From the NCBI GenBank assembly GCA_000818945.1, contig KN805383.1, forward strand, positions 62,001 through 126,000: DNA of 64,000 nucleotides, read 5' to 3'. Under the pieces are notes generated by a model. The model searched no databases and was not told where the DNA came from. It worked only from the letters and a program-made list of their open reading frames with translations. The translations under genes and the position numbers were made by a program. Below are positions 20,983 to 34,176 of the stretch, piece after piece. This stretch comes from Schizochytrium sp. CCTCC M209059. Its lineage: Eukaryota; Sar; Bigyra; Thraustochytrida; Thraustochytriidae. Within the stretch, counting starts at the first letter, position 1. Each line of letters starts with the position of its first letter.

Positions 20983-23091
20983 ATGGAGGGCAGTGCGGAG
21001 ACGAGCGAGACCCCAAGCGCGACGTCGGTGCTCGAGGCCTGGCAGGCCATCGACCTGGGCAACGTGCAGCTGGCGCTCGACGACCAGGCCAGCAAGGTCG
21101 CTGAGTACCGGGAAACGTGCACAAGCTCGCGGAACAAGCTCGCGACCAAGACGCGCGAGTTCAAGAAGCGAGAGGATGTGCGCAAAGCCGACGAAAACAG
21201 TGTCGTGAAAACGGCGGTCCGTAAGCTGCTACGATCGTATCAGGAAGAGGTCGACTCGCTCACGACCCGGGCCAAATTCGCCGAGAATTGCTTTCTCAGC
21301 ATGTATAGACTCATTCGCGAAGCGCCAGACCCAAGCTACGCGCTCGCCGAGGCTTCTCACATCTCCTTTGACGCCGAGATGCAGACATCGCAGCTCAAGC
21401 AGGCCTGCTTCGAAAAGGATCAGGAAATTGCCAAGCTCCAAAAGAAACTCGAGGCTGCCAAAGTCTTTCAGAGCAAAGCAAACAAAAATGCGAGCGAGGA
21501 CGCAGACGCTGCTGCTGCAGAGCTCGAGCTAATTCGCGCCGAAGAGGCAGAACGCCGCGAAACAATTGCCCAGGAGCTTGACCAAAAGTACCAGGACCAA
21601 CTTGCCGAGGCACGCGCCAAGGCTGACGAAGAGCTCGCGAACATCAGCATGCAGCTGGAGCTCGCGCAGAACGACCTCGAAACCCAGACCGGTCGCGTCC
21701 AGGTTCTCGAGGGCCAGCTCCAGGAATTAGGCGCGCTCCGCGAACGTGAGCGCCAGAGCCCTGGCCCAGACGACGCTTCCGCCAGCGCTGGCCACCTTTC
21801 ACTCAAAGAGGAGAATGCCAGACTCTTGCGCGATCTTCAGGCTGCTCAAGATGAGCAGAGTCGTCTTCTTGCAGAGATTACGGCCGCTCGCGAAGAAGCG
21901 GACCAGTTACGGACACAGCAGCAAGAAGAGGTGAACTCGCTTACTCAAGCGCTGGCGGCAAAATCGGACCAGCTCTCGCAAGCTCGCGAGCAACTTGGCG
22001 CTGCTGTATCTCGCGAGGACCACGATCGCTTGCGCCGCAAGTTGACCTTGATCCAACGTGAATTGTACAACGTGCAGGACGATGGCGAGGACGACCTTGC
22101 CGGCGGCGCGGCGCCAGAGGAGCAGCCTGACAGTCTCGAGGCCTTTTTTGTCAAATCAACGCGACAATTAAAAGAAGATCTCATGACCGCTAGAATGACA
22201 ATCGATGATCAGCGCGCTGAAATTCGCATGCTTAGGGAGACCGAGCAGCGGCTCGGGGATGCTCTCAAAGATCAGCGCGACCTCGCTGCCAAGCTCGAGA
22301 GCGACCTTGCCCTCGGCACGTCGTCGTTGCCGACGATGCCGGTCAAACCTGTCCTCGATCTCAGTGATATGGACCTTGGAACGGCCACTGCACAGAGCTC
22401 TGGCGAAATGTCTGCCGTACAGACCATGGCGGATGATCCTTCTGCTGCCGGTACTGCTGGTGGTGACCCGCAGACATCCATGTCTTTGACAGCGACTGCG
22501 TCTGAATCTATGCCCGCGCCAAAATCACAAAAGCAGGTGCAGGCGCTCAATAGCATGTTGCAAGCTGTCTGTGCGCAACGCAATCGACTTCGCGCCCAAC
22601 TTCAGGCCAATGAAGAAGAGCTGGACACGCAGCGACGAAGGATTCAAGACGGAGAGCAGCGCATGCGCTCAATGCAAGAGGACAATGTACAGCTTTACCA
22701 GCGCATTCGCTTCTTGCAAAACTACAAAGTCAGCGAAAGGTCCACGCTCATTTCCGACGGCGGTCTCCCCTCCGGCCAAAACGCGGACCTCGAGGAAGGC
22801 GCGGCATCTAAACCGGGCGGCGCGCATTTCAATGCACAAGGCCTCGTCAAAGTCGGAGGCCTCGGTCGCGGCGTCGAACATCGCTATCGCGGTCTTTACG
22901 AGTCGGATATTGACCCGCTCAAGGCTTTCAAGCAGCAAGAATCCGAGCGCATGTACCAGACTATTCCCCAAGTCGAGCGTCTCGCACTTACAGTGTGCAA
23001 CGCCTTTTTGACGCGTTCGCGAGGTCGAGTGTTTCTTGTTGGCTATACTGCGCTGCTGCACCTCGCGGTCCTTCTTTGTTGGCTGGCGTGA
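20983..23091 (+). CDS. CASP-type golgin, tail-anchored Golgi coiled-coil protein
   Basis: 702 residues, single exon, ATG to TGA. The N-terminus (residues ~14-125) follows the CASP/CUX1 amino-terminal pattern: REFKKRED, then LLRSYQEEVDSLTTRAKFAE and RLIREAPDPSYAL. The middle is long heptad coiled coil with Ala/Glu/Gln/Leu. The last ~75 residues match the CASP C-terminal domain: YESDIDPLKAFKQQESERMY, then a Leu-rich anchor (VGYTALLHLAVLLCWLA) at the very end. CASP is a tail-anchored golgin that tethers vesicles within the Golgi. The order of domains and the length (about 680 residues in animals) fit well. Confidence 0.92.
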   Translation: MEGSAETSETPSATSVLEAWQAIDLGNVQLALDDQASKVAEYRETCTSSRNKLATKTREFKKREDVRKADENSVVKTAVRKLLRSYQEEVDSLTTRAKFAENCFLSMYRLIREAPDPSYALAEASHISFDAEMQTSQLKQACFEKDQEIAKLQKKLEAAKVFQSKANKNASEDADAAAAELELIRAEEAERRETIAQELDQKYQDQLAEARAKADEELANISMQLELAQNDLETQTGRVQVLEGQLQELGALRERERQSPGPDDASASAGHLSLKEENARLLRDLQAAQDEQSRLLAEITAAREEADQLRTQQQEEVNSLTQALAAKSDQLSQAREQLGAAVSREDHDRLRRKLTLIQRELYNVQDDGEDDLAGGAAPEEQPDSLEAFFVKSTRQLKEDLMTARMTIDDQRAEIRMLRETEQRLGDALKDQRDLAAKLESDLALGTSSLPTMPVKPVLDLSDMDLGTATAQSSGEMSAVQTMADDPSAAGTAGGDPQTSMSLTATASESMPAPKSQKQVQALNSMLQAVCAQRNRLRAQLQANEEELDTQRRRIQDGEQRMRSMQEDNVQLYQRIRFLQNYKVSERSTLISDGGLPSGQNADLEEGAASKPGGAHFNAQGLVKVGGLGRGVEHRYRGLYESDIDPLKAFKQQESERMYQTIPQVERLALTVCNAFLTRSRGRVFLVGYTALLHLAVLLCWLA

Positions 23092-23772
23092 GGGCTTTGT
23101 GTTATGGGCAGGGGCCAACTTGCAGGCACGCGGCAAAGTTACTTGCCCAGTCATTTGCGCGCGAGGACTGAAAGTGATATGTTTCAGACATAAACAAAAA
23201 GTAAGAAAGCAAAGAAAAGCTTCTTTTCTGATTGAAAAAAACTCGCTAATCTCCTTGGTCGGGTCGTTATTGCTTTCTGCCGTGCCTTAGCCACATCTGT
23301 AGTAGCGACGACTGACTGACTTCTAACGTATTTCTTGGTTGGGAATGACGCTCACGTTTGTGATTTGAGATGCAGCGCCTCTCTTTCTTTCTCANNNNNN
23401 NNNNNNNNNNNNNNNNNNNNNNNNNNNNNNNNNNNNNNNNNNNNNNNNNNNNNNNNNNNNNNNNNNNNNNNNNNNNNNNNNNNNNNNNNNNNNNNNNNNN
23501 NNNNNNNNNNNNNNNNNNNNNNNNNNNNNNNNNNNNNNNNNNNNNNNNNNNNNNNNNNNNNNNNNNNNNNNNNNNNNNNNNNNNNNNNNNNNNNNNNNNN
23601 NNNNNNNNNNNNNNNNNNNNNNNNNNNNNNNNNNNNNNNNNNNNNNNNNNNNNNNNNNNNNNNNNNNNNNNNNNNNNNNNCCTCTCTTTCTTTCTCCCCC
23701 CCCCCCCACCCCCCATCTCCCTCTCTCTCTCAACACCATAATTTTGCCGCTTGTTGTCTACCAACCAACCAA
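23092..23772. other. Convergent intergenic region with an assembly gap
   Basis: Between the CASP stop and the ATAD5-like stop. The run of N at 23395-23680 is flanked on both sides by CCTCTCTTTCTTTCTC, which suggests a collapsed or unassembled CT-type repeat. A poly-C run lies at 23696-23707. No gene supported. Confidence 0.6.
23395..23680. other. Assembly gap (286 N)
   Basis: Unknown bases; the same pyrimidine repeat sits at both edges. Confidence 0.99.
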
Positions 23773-26700
23773 CTAATAGTTTCCCTCGCGGTTCCAGAGC
23801 CCAAAGTTTTCGAGATGTTCATGCGCTGGTCCTTTGGCTTCTGAGAGACCTCGGTTATCCAAGTAATGTCGAAATCCGCGACGACTCGTATCTACTGCCT
23901 TGCGTCCCTCTTCCAGCCAAGCGATGCGAGTCAAGCAGCCTACTTCGTCAAGTACAGCGTGCTGAACACGTCTTGTATTGGCCAGGCCGAGCCCACGGGC
24001 AGCACCAAGCCCAAAAGGCGTCAGCGCAGCTTCTGCGCAGCCTCGAGCACTGTACATAAAAGCGATGCGGCGCTGCGTCAGAGCACGTTTCGTCAGATTT
24101 GCAGCACCTGCGTCGCCCAGCTGGCCTTTCGAGAACACTCGCGCTCCGACACACTCAAAGTTGGCCACCATATTGGCTTGCGCTGCATCTACGTTGCGAA
24201 GATCATCATCAAAGGAAGCATCTTCATAGTGAAAATCCTCTTGCACCGGCCATCCTCGCAATGCTGCGGGATTGCCCGGTGGCGTTTGCAAAACGTCGCA
24301 CCATGATCCCCAGTCCGCGAGAGCGCAGAGTTCCTCCATTGTCCCATTCCATTCGCAAGCCAAGCTCGCATCTGGCTTCTTCTCTTGCGATGGGACGACA
24401 GGTTGTGCGTCGCGTCTCATGGGCTGAACAGAAAGCTGTGTTTGCGTTGGCTCAACGAAGCGGCTGTACTCAAAAAGTCCATTGTTCTGGCGCTCTGCTC
24501 GCCCCCGCGACGTCGCAAGAATCATTTGGGGAAGACGCACTGTCACATGCAAATCGACGGGCCAGAGTCTACTGTGTACAAGCTTGTCAAAAGGCCGTGG
24601 TTTACGCTGCTGCGGCGCCTTCATGCGAGCCTCTGCTGCCAGATCCTCCGGACTTTGTGTCTGCGTTGCGCCTAGCGGGTCATTGTCGTCATCGTCCGAG
24701 TCCTCAATCGCATCGGCTTCGTGCGTGGCACCGGACAGCGAAGCAACAACGCGCCGCCGTTTGGGAACGTGTGTCTTCTTTCGACCTCTGCGAAGCCGTG
24801 AAGGTTTTCTCGTACGAGGCTCCTCGAAATCCGAGTCTGATGAGGAGGAGCTGTCTTCCTCACTACTACCAGGCTCTCGGGTTGGTCGCTCCTCCGAGGT
24901 ACGATTGTCAGGATGAGCATTGTCCACGAGAGCGTTACAGGTACGCATCGGCGGTGTCCGCATTACAATGAGATGTTCGGACACGGTCAAAATCTCGCAT
25001 TCGCAGCCGTCAATGTCCACGGCAACATGAGATGCGCAAGGATGCGCAAGGTGTGATCCATAAACATGTACTTCGGTGCCGCCACGAAGCGCGCCGAGTG
25101 GCGGCTCAAGGCCTTCGACAATCGGATCTTCCGGCAAAGATCCGAGATGAAATCTACACTGCGACTTTGAGCATGGTGAGGCCAATGCTGCTTGGAGTGC
25201 GCTCTCCAAAACTTGACTGGCGGTGTCCAGGTTCCACTGATCGTCTTGTGCCGCTTCGCGCGCATCTCGCAAGCCAAGAGGTTGAGGAAAGAGGTTCGTT
25301 TCGACCATAGTTGTAAGGGTCTCAACTTCCTCCACTTCGTCATCGTGTCCGATGGAGGAGGAGGATGATCGCTTGGGCGTCGTGATATCAATCACGCCCG
25401 AGGTACTGCTTTGTGGCGACCCAATCGGCGCGAGTTGCCGACGGCGGAGAGGAATGGCGCAGCGGAATTGAAGATGATGCAAAGTTTGCGAAAACTTGCC
25501 CTTGCAAAAGCCTAAGAGCTTGAGGAGCTGCGCATCAGAAACTTCGATTCCCTGGATGATGCAAGTGTAGCGCAAGGCCTCGAGAATTGAACCCGGCGCA
25601 CCAGGACCCATTTTGTGCTCAACAACTCTGTTGGGGAACATGCGCAAAAACTCGGTCGGAACACGATTGCACGTAAAGAGAATGGGGCATCTGGCATTGT
25701 TTACGAGAGCCTTGATTCCCGCGTAAAACTGCTTGTCATCCTCGAAGACAATGTCGACCTCGTCAATAAGGATGAGCGCCTTGTTGAGACGTCGCGACTT
25801 GCTAATGGCGCACGATTGAGTCGCCTCGCCAATCGCCGCTTTGAGCTGCACCGCCGAGCGAACTGTTCCGGCATGCACCTCAGTGACCAGGAATCCTAAT
25901 TGATCCGCCAAATAATGAGCAATGTTCGACTTGCCCAGGCCGGTGCCGCCAACAACAACGTGCACTGGCGCGGAAGATACAGCCGGTCCATCGAGCGTAT
26001 CCTCGTCCAGATCATCCCAATTGCCGTCCCAGAACGACCCAGAATGCCAGCTTGATCGACTGTTGTCGGCGGCTCCATCGAGATTTGCGTCCTCACCAGG
26101 TTGCAGGGCCTTGACCCATGTTTCCAGCCACTCGCGCAAACCTCGAGCGGTCTCAGTGTTCTCAAAGAGAATTCTGGCGTAGGCTGGCCGATAGAGGCTC
26201 TCCCATGTCTTATCGTCTTGACTTCTCAAGCGCAATCGCGCAAATTCCTGCAAGGTTTCGAGACGAAGGTCGCCCAGGTGTGTCAGAAAGCCTCTCACTT
26301 TGAGCTCGGCAATCAAATCATCGGGTGTTGCGTCGCTAGGCAGAGAAAGAGTATGGACACGGATCTGCCGAGGGCACTTTAGCAAAGGTCGCGCAGCTCC
26401 GGATGTATCTGCCTTGGCAAGAGACCAAGCCAGGCCCTCACCCTCCGTGGCGAAATCCCGTACCGGCGCACGCGTATGACGCAAGAACCCAGCGTTTTCG
26501 GTGTGTATGGTGTCAATCTTGCCGGGATATCCAACGTGAGCCAAGCTGGCTGGTGGAAAACTCGGTAATCTCCACTTTTTAGAGGGGCGTGACAAGTGCG
26601 ACTCGCCATCCTTGCCAGCCGAGTGAGCGCGGGCCGCAGGCCTTGTACGTGGCTGGAAGAAGGGGTCTACGGGGGTGTTTGCAGTTTTGCGCGGCCAGCT

Positions 26701-27914
26701 TGGGGCTTGCGGAGCATTTCGTGACGAAGACGCTGCTGTCGGCGGAGGTGACGACGACGGTAATGGTCCTTCGGATGCCTTGCGAGGTTGCGGAGCCTTT
26801 ACAGGCTTTTTCTGTTTCTGAGGTTTGCTTCCCAAGATGTCAAAGGCAGACTTTCGTTTCGTTGCGTTGGCCGGCTGGCCAAATGAAGCAGGTGCTGGCA
26901 CAGGCACAGGCACAGTGTGACTTGTGTCAACGACTGCGGTGATGTCAATGACCTCCAGGCTAGCGACATCAGCTTGGGAAGGAGGCATGGGCGCCTCTGA
27001 AGCCACGGGGAGCTCGTGATTGGAGTTTACCGCTGATTCGGTGTGGACGGCCAATTTTGTAAGACTAAGCGCGTCCTTGTATTGCTTCGCGTTGGTTGAG
27101 AAATGTTTGGCGCTCTTGTCAAGCTTGTGGCGAGGCGATTTCGCTGCTTTCGCCAAGGTTGCAGGTGATTTTGCCTTTTTGGAGTTATTTGCCGCTGTGC
27201 TTGCAGCGGGCTTCCCAAGAAGAGCGAATGCGTTGGGATGTTTTTGCGCTCGAGGAGGAAACTGGCCGTTATGGACGAGTTTTGTGTCGAAGCCAAACTT
27301 TGATAGATCATTCCAGACGTTGAGATCACCCATGGCTTGGCCTTGCTCTTCGTAGTCGAGTTTGTAGAGCTTGACGAAGCCTTCAAAGGTAAGGTTGCCC
27401 CGAACATCGTGGTCTACGAGTTTGACGAGAGCGTGGAAGCTATCCTTTGAAATGGAATCCCCATTGCTGCCTGTGAAGAGATATCCGAGACCAAAACAAG
27501 GTTAGTATTTACGGACACAGTGGAGAAGGGGGGGGGGAGCGAGAGATGGCGTGTGGGCAGCGAATGATAACCTACTCTTGAACATCGCGTTTGCCTCAGC
27601 ATAGTCGAGTGCTGCGTCGCCGTCCACATCGAACCAAGTGAACATCGTCTTTAATGCTTCGAGACATTGCGACGTGAAGCTCACGGCAGTACTATCGTCG
27701 TTACCGTTGTCGTTGCCTGCGCAGCGTATCACCTGCGGCGTACGAAGAAGCAAAGTTGTGTGTCGTGGTTAGCAAGCAAGCGCCAGCGCTTCGAGGTTTT
27801 GCCTGCGGTCATCAAGGCCCGGCGCCGGAGATGTTTGAGCGTTCAGGGCTTTGCACTTACCTTGGCGATTGCTGCAGGAGCCGCGGCCGACACCGCGTCC
27901 CCGGAGCCGTCCAT
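23773..27914 (-). CDS. ATAD5/Elg1-like AAA+ protein with N-terminal EF-hands and an IPT/TIG domain, three exons
   Basis: Exons: 27861-27914 (ATG, phase 0), 27576-27732 (phase 1 at its end) and 23773-27470; joined they give 1302 residues. Donors are AAG|GTAAGTGC and AAGA|GTAGGT; acceptors CGCAG and CACAG. Residues 53-64 form a perfect EF-hand loop (DVDGDAALDYAE); 90-101 is a second, degenerate loop. Walker A GGTGLGKS is near residue 578, Walker B LILIDEVD near 636, and a WESLYRP...LREWLETW linker precedes them, as in ATAD5/Elg1. Residues ~852-912 (GGTEVHVYGSHL...) look like an IPT/TIG fold. The C-terminus ends RRGFRHYLDN as in ATAD5. ATAD5/Elg1 forms an RFC-like complex that unloads PCNA in the nucleus. 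The EF-hand and TIG additions are unusual. Confidence 0.85.
27471..27575 (-). other. Intron 2 of the ATAD5-like gene
   Basis: 105 bases, GTAGGT at the 5' end and TCTTCACAG at the 3' end, phase 1. A poly-C/G run sits inside it (27527-27537). Confidence 0.8.
27733..27860 (-). other. Intron 1 of the ATAD5-like gene
   Basis: 128 bases, GTAAGTGC at the 5' end and TACGCCGCAG at the 3' end, phase 0. Confidence 0.8.
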
Positions 27915-28498
27915 GCCTGCGCACGCAGAGTGCTCGAGCAATCGGAACTGCGCGCGGTCCGTGGTCGCTTGCGCGCTGTCGCAGTTAGGTTGATCGTTAC
28001 AGATAGGTTACGCGAAACTGAATCTGAAACTGCATTTTTTCTTTCTTTTCGTGAGTGTTCGTTTGTTTGTTTCTTGCTTGGGTCGGGTTCCGAACTAGGC
28101 TAGTTGAGATGCGTAAAAAATGCCATCGTGATTTGCCTGTCTTTCGTTTTTGATTGCTTGACTGCTTCTGCGTGTGTTTTTTTCATGCAAGTAATGGGTA
28201 CTTTATTCCTTCCACGAAACAATTGAGAATTTGCAGTGTAAAAGTGCCCAAAGCACCAGCAGACAAATGATTTCCGAAAAAGAGCTGAGAGACTAAATTC
28301 GAGAAGAAAATGTGCTTCATCGCACAGCTCTCGCCACGTCAACGAACCAATTTGAAGTCCATAACGCTCAAGGCGGAGGTTTTATATCAAGTAAAAAGCA
28401 AGACAGCGACCCAAGACAGGATGAAAAATAACAGAGGCAAGCGGTTCATGTTCGTGCTGTTATTACTACTATATTGTGTTTGTTCCAGTTCTCTCAAA
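27915..28498. other. Intergenic region upstream of the ATAD5-like gene
   Basis: AT-richer than its surroundings, with T-rich tracts near 28035-28080 and 28140-28190. It also holds the 3' flank of the next minus-strand gene. Nothing recognisable. Confidence 0.5.
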
Positions 28499-28906
28499 TC
28501 AGAATGTCCGAGGCGTGATGAGGAGCAACGGCGAGCTGTCTAGAATAGGCTTGAAGTCGTAGTATATGGACACAGCCTTTGCATCTTCTCTGCGAAGGGC
28601 GCCCTCGAGCCCAAGATCGTCAAAGGTTTGGTTGAGGTTCTCCAAAAGGTTGGCGGGCGTCACCTGGCCTTTATAGAGAGCAAGGTCGCTCACGTGTCCG
28701 TGTTTTTCCTTTACGCGACGCGCAATCGAATGCAGGGCCGAGTTCGGCCGTACGAAGATCGTCTCGTTGTCAAAGGTCCAGTTGACAAGTTTAAGCTGCA
28801 CCTTGATCCAGCCAGGTGGTTCCATGGGAACCACTGCGCGTTTCTCGACGGCCTTGGCATCGCTGCCCTTGGCCTTGGCCTTGCCGCCCTTCTTCTTCTT
28901 GGCCAT
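28499..28906 (-). CDS. Small conserved-looking protein with a ubiquitin-like-fold appearance
   Basis: 135 residues from ATG 28906 to the stop at 28499. It opens with a Lys-rich stretch (MAKKKKGGKAKAKG), then a compact domain (~30-120): GWIKVQLKLVNWTFDNETIFV, a helix (SALHSIARRVKEKHG), then LALYKGQVTPANLLENLNQTFDDLG. Strand-strand-helix-strand order with a closing strand (KAVSIYYDFKPI) suggests a ubiquitin-like or RBD-like beta-grasp. No diGly tail is present, so it is not a conjugated modifier. The function is unknown; single-copy proteins of this build often occur in cilia, but nothing here proves that. Confidence 0.7.
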   Translation of the reverse strand: MAKKKKGGKAKAKGSDAKAVEKRAVVPMEPPGWIKVQLKLVNWTFDNETIFVRPNSALHSIARRVKEKHGHVSDLALYKGQVTPANLLENLNQTFDDLGLEGALRREDAKAVSIYYDFKPILDSSPLLLITPRTF

Positions 28907-29370
28907 CGTGCGCGAGGCCCGCCGCCCGAGTCTATGCCGTGGTCAAACGAGAAGCGCGTCTACGAACCTTTGTAGAACTTGCCTTCGTGCTGGCCCAATA
29001 GGTCCATGCTTCTGCTCGCTTGCTCGCTTGCTTGCTCGCTTGCTTGCTTCGCGCACGCCCGGCGTCCTTCGCCTCCGCGGCGCTCCTTGAGAACTGGATT
29101 GAACAATCAATTGGAGGCCGCTCTCGGGTCCGCGCCGGGGCCTCTCCGCGCCACGCTGCTGATTACATAGTTTGGAAACTAGTTATATATTTTAAGCTGT
29201 ATAAAGCCTGAAAAGAACTAGTTCTTGAAGACTGGTTCTCTTTTTTTAGTAAAGTGTCCAAAATATGTCTTCGTCGACGAGAATGGACCCAGATCGCTTC
29301 CATCTTAGCCGTCGGGAAGCAGCGAGTGGTGTGGATGTAGATCGCTTCCAGCTTCGCCGCCAGGAAGCGA
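28907..29370. other. Divergent intergenic region
   Basis: Between the small minus-strand gene and the polyglutamine gene. It contains a mixed CTTG/CTCG array at 29010-29050 (sense CAAG/GAGC for the minus-strand gene) and, near the plus-strand start, a 48-bp tandem duplication (29291 and 29339). Confidence 0.55.
29010..29050. repeat. CTTG/CTCG mixed microsatellite in the leader of the small minus-strand gene
   Basis: About nine alternating CTCG and CTTG units, 100 bases upstream of that gene's ATG. Confidence 0.85.
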
Positions 29371-31662
<2,292 letters not shown>

Positions 31663-32061
31663 ATGGTGAAAAAGCTGAGTTGACAACATGTCAGAACTGA
31701 GAGCTGTTCATCAACCTGAAAGCTGTATTCATGTTGTCAAAACGAGTATGGAACAGCTGTATTCATGTTGTCCAAAAATAGTATGGAACACGGGGTCAAC
31801 AAAGACAGAGACGGGTTCTTTCATCTTTCAGTTCATCTCGCCCAGTGTTCCCCAAGTATTTGTATTTCCTTTGTGATCGCATCGAGTACTGTACAAAGGT
31901 TGAAAGAGATGATGCGCAGTAAAGGCGTCGGGGTGTTCGGAACCAGGTCTAAAAGGGAAACCGTGGGCTATAATCTACAGGCATGATTTCATTTTTAAAC
32001 ACAGATATCGGGAAGGGGGAGGGGAGGGGGGTCCGAGGTCGGTTTGACCTTTTCATCATGA
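31663..32061. other. Convergent intergenic region with a 34-bp tandem duplication
   Basis: Two copies (31721 and 31755) of AGCTGTATTCATGTTGTC...GTATGGAACA. A G-rich run lies at 32010-32030. No gene. Confidence 0.6.
31721..31790. repeat. Two-copy 34-bp tandem repeat
   Basis: Near-identical adjacent copies just after the START gene stop. Confidence 0.85.
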
Positions 32062-34176
32062 TTAATCGAGTTCGTACATTTGGGCAAGCTTCCAGGGAGA
32101 AGTGGCTTCTGGAAAGAGCTCCGAGATCGGCTCACTGTAGTCTGCCTTGGCGATGCACATGGCCTCAAGGGCGCAGCACGAAACCTCAATCTCATCAATG
32201 ACATTGTCGACCTTGGACTTCGCGTTCTTGTTGTGGTGGTGGCGCAGGTTGATGAATTCGCTCTTTCCTTCCACGTCGTCCTCGTCGTCTGAAGTGCCGT
32301 TGTAGTCCGTGGACTCGTCCGTGTCTTCGTAATCGACATAGACATGGTAATGGTATTTGCTGGTGCAGTCGTCATCGACTCTGCGACGATCACTGCGGTG
32401 CTTTGCACGCTTGTTCAGTTTGCAGATACCGCACTTGGTAGAGGTGTGGAGACTTTTAAGCAGCACGCGGATGTGCTCGGGATCCCAGTCACGAAGCTTG
32501 GGCTCCACCTGCGCAACATGGTGAAACATTTCGGAACCGAGTTCGAGGTGAAGGTTGAGCAAGCGACCGAGAAGCCCCGCCGACTCGCGCGTCCAGTGAA
32601 GCTTGAGCGCCTGGCGGTTCGAGCGATCGACCTGGGCGAGATTCCAGGCATCCATGCAGTGAGCGCAGCTGCATTTGGAGAGAATGGCAAGTTGGAGTTC
32701 CCCTGGAGCGAAGAGAAAGCCAAGGTCCTGGTAGAGGTCAAAGAGGCGATTGTGGTAAAAGGTCTGGTGCAAGAAGACCGCCTTGCTAATGACAGCCTCG
32801 CGAGTGAGATCGGGCCAATCGAGAAGGTCACCAGGCGCATTTTTGTCCCCGCGCAGGAGCTCCTCAAGGTAGCTGGCGAGTGTCTCAATAAATGCAGGGT
32901 CAAACTTGGCCGGGTCTCGCAGGCGCACGCGCAAGTCTGCGCGAATGTCAGGCGCCTCACGAAGTTGCTTCCAGCTGTCAAGCTGTGCACGCTTACGACG
33001 TTCTTGGACGAGGTTCTTAACCTTTTGCTTGAAGGACGAATTGAGGCAGGCGCTCACGACCTTGGGCACTTCGCCCCTTTCTTGTATTTTGCGCTTGAGT
33101 CCCTCAAAGTCGCGCTCGCCGCGCGCATTAGCGGTGAGGTCTTTGCTAATGTATGACATGAGAAGTTGCATGCCGGCGATCTCATCGAGAGCAGATTCGG
33201 ACATCTTACCGCGGAATGTCGACGAAGATGAAGAGGCGACGGCAGCACCAGCGGGCACGTTTGTCGGAAACGCGGAAACTTGCGATTCGCGGCTGCGCTT
33301 GCCCAGAGTTGGTGCACAGGATTCAACGGGGGGCAGCGGGGCTTCTGAGACCATGACCGGAATCGGTTGCGAGGGTAACCTTTCCGCATAAGACGGTGCC
33401 CGATCTACCTGTCCGCCGCCGAGTTCCATGCCTGAGACAAACTCGAGAATCTGTGCGTCAGCGTCGTCTTCCGGGGGGTAGCTGATGAAGGCGCTAAAGG
33501 TTGTCGGGCTTGCTGACTTTGACTCGGCGTGATTGCTGCTCGCGTTGCTCGTGGCCCTTCGCCGCGTCGCACCTGGGTCACTGATGCTCGAGAACGATGA
33601 TATTGACGACGACGACGACGAGGAGGAGGAGGAGGAGGAGGAGGAGGAAGAAGAAGCAGAGGAGGAGGACGTTGCCGTTACGGGAACAGAAGTCATCGAC
33701 TCGGAGGGTTCAGCCTTGATACCAACGAGGGCATCGGCAGGTGCGAGGTTGGGGAGCGATGACTGAAAAGGGTTGACAATGAGTGTCTCAGGGACGAGTG
33801 GGATGGAGGACTCGATGTTGAACTTGCAATAGCGCGACTCTTCCTTGATGAAGATGCCGGAGATTCCGTTATCGCAATCACTGGAGGCGGACTCGTCGCA
33901 AGTCGTACTCGATTCCGGCGAAGAGGGCAGCCAGTCGGACTCCTCGTAGCTGCGCGTCGAACGTGCTTCTGAGTGCGCGTCGTGGGACACTGGCGCGGAG
34001 ATGAATTCACTCCGCCATACGATTTCGGCGAGCTGCGCGTTGAGGACTTCTGCCCCTTGTTGCTGCTGCAGGAGCATCAGGTTGGGGATCGCGAGGGTAC
34101 GCTGCTTCATGCCCATGTCATCAACATCTGCTTCCTCTTCGAGGACTTGCGCCAGATACTGGTACTCAGACCCCAT
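32062..34176 (-). CDS. Paralog A: protein with an unrecognised Cys/His domain
   Basis: 704 residues from ATG 34176 (MGSEYQYLAQ); the longer frame starts at a GTG. The N-terminal ~370 residues are acidic and Ser-rich, including a poly-Ser run. The C-terminal half is ordered: RGERDFEGLKRKI, then KQKVKNLVQERRKRAQLDSWKQL (basic helix), a helical region, CSCAHCMDAW (C-x-C-x2-C), LKLHWTR, and CGICKLNKR (C-x2-C). The same order occurs in the minus-strand gene at 37981-39981. The pattern suggests a metal-binding fold; the basic helix and acidic Ser-rich head fit a nuclear regulator, but that is inference. No known domain recognised. Confidence 0.75.
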   Translation of the reverse strand: MGSEYQYLAQVLEEEADVDDMGMKQRTLAIPNLMLLQQQQGAEVLNAQLAEIVWRSEFISAPVSHDAHSEARSTRSYEESDWLPSSPESSTTCDESASSDCDNGISGIFIKEESRYCKFNIESSIPLVPETLIVNPFQSSLPNLAPADALVGIKAEPSESMTSVPVTATSSSSASSSSSSSSSSSSSSSSSISSFSSISDPGATRRRATSNASSNHAESKSASPTTFSAFISYPPEDDADAQILEFVSGMELGGGQVDRAPSYAERLPSQPIPVMVSEAPLPPVESCAPTLGKRSRESQVSAFPTNVPAGAAVASSSSSTFRGKMSESALDEIAGMQLLMSYISKDLTANARGERDFEGLKRKIQERGEVPKVVSACLNSSFKQKVKNLVQERRKRAQLDSWKQLREAPDIRADLRVRLRDPAKFDPAFIETLASYLEELLRGDKNAPGDLLDWPDLTREAVISKAVFLHQTFYHNRLFDLYQDLGFLFAPGELQLAILSKCSCAHCMDAWNLAQVDRSNRQALKLHWTRESAGLLGRLLNLHLELGSEMFHHVAQVEPKLRDWDPEHIRVLLKSLHTSTKCGICKLNKRAKHRSDRRRVDDDCTSKYHYHVYVDYEDTDESTDYNGTSDDEDDVEGKSEFINLRHHHNKNAKSKVDNVIDEIEVSCCALEAMCIAKADYSEPISELFPEATSPWKLAQMYELD

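Noticed and set aside
23335..23844. ORFs spanning the N gap
   Set aside because: Artefacts of unknown bases.
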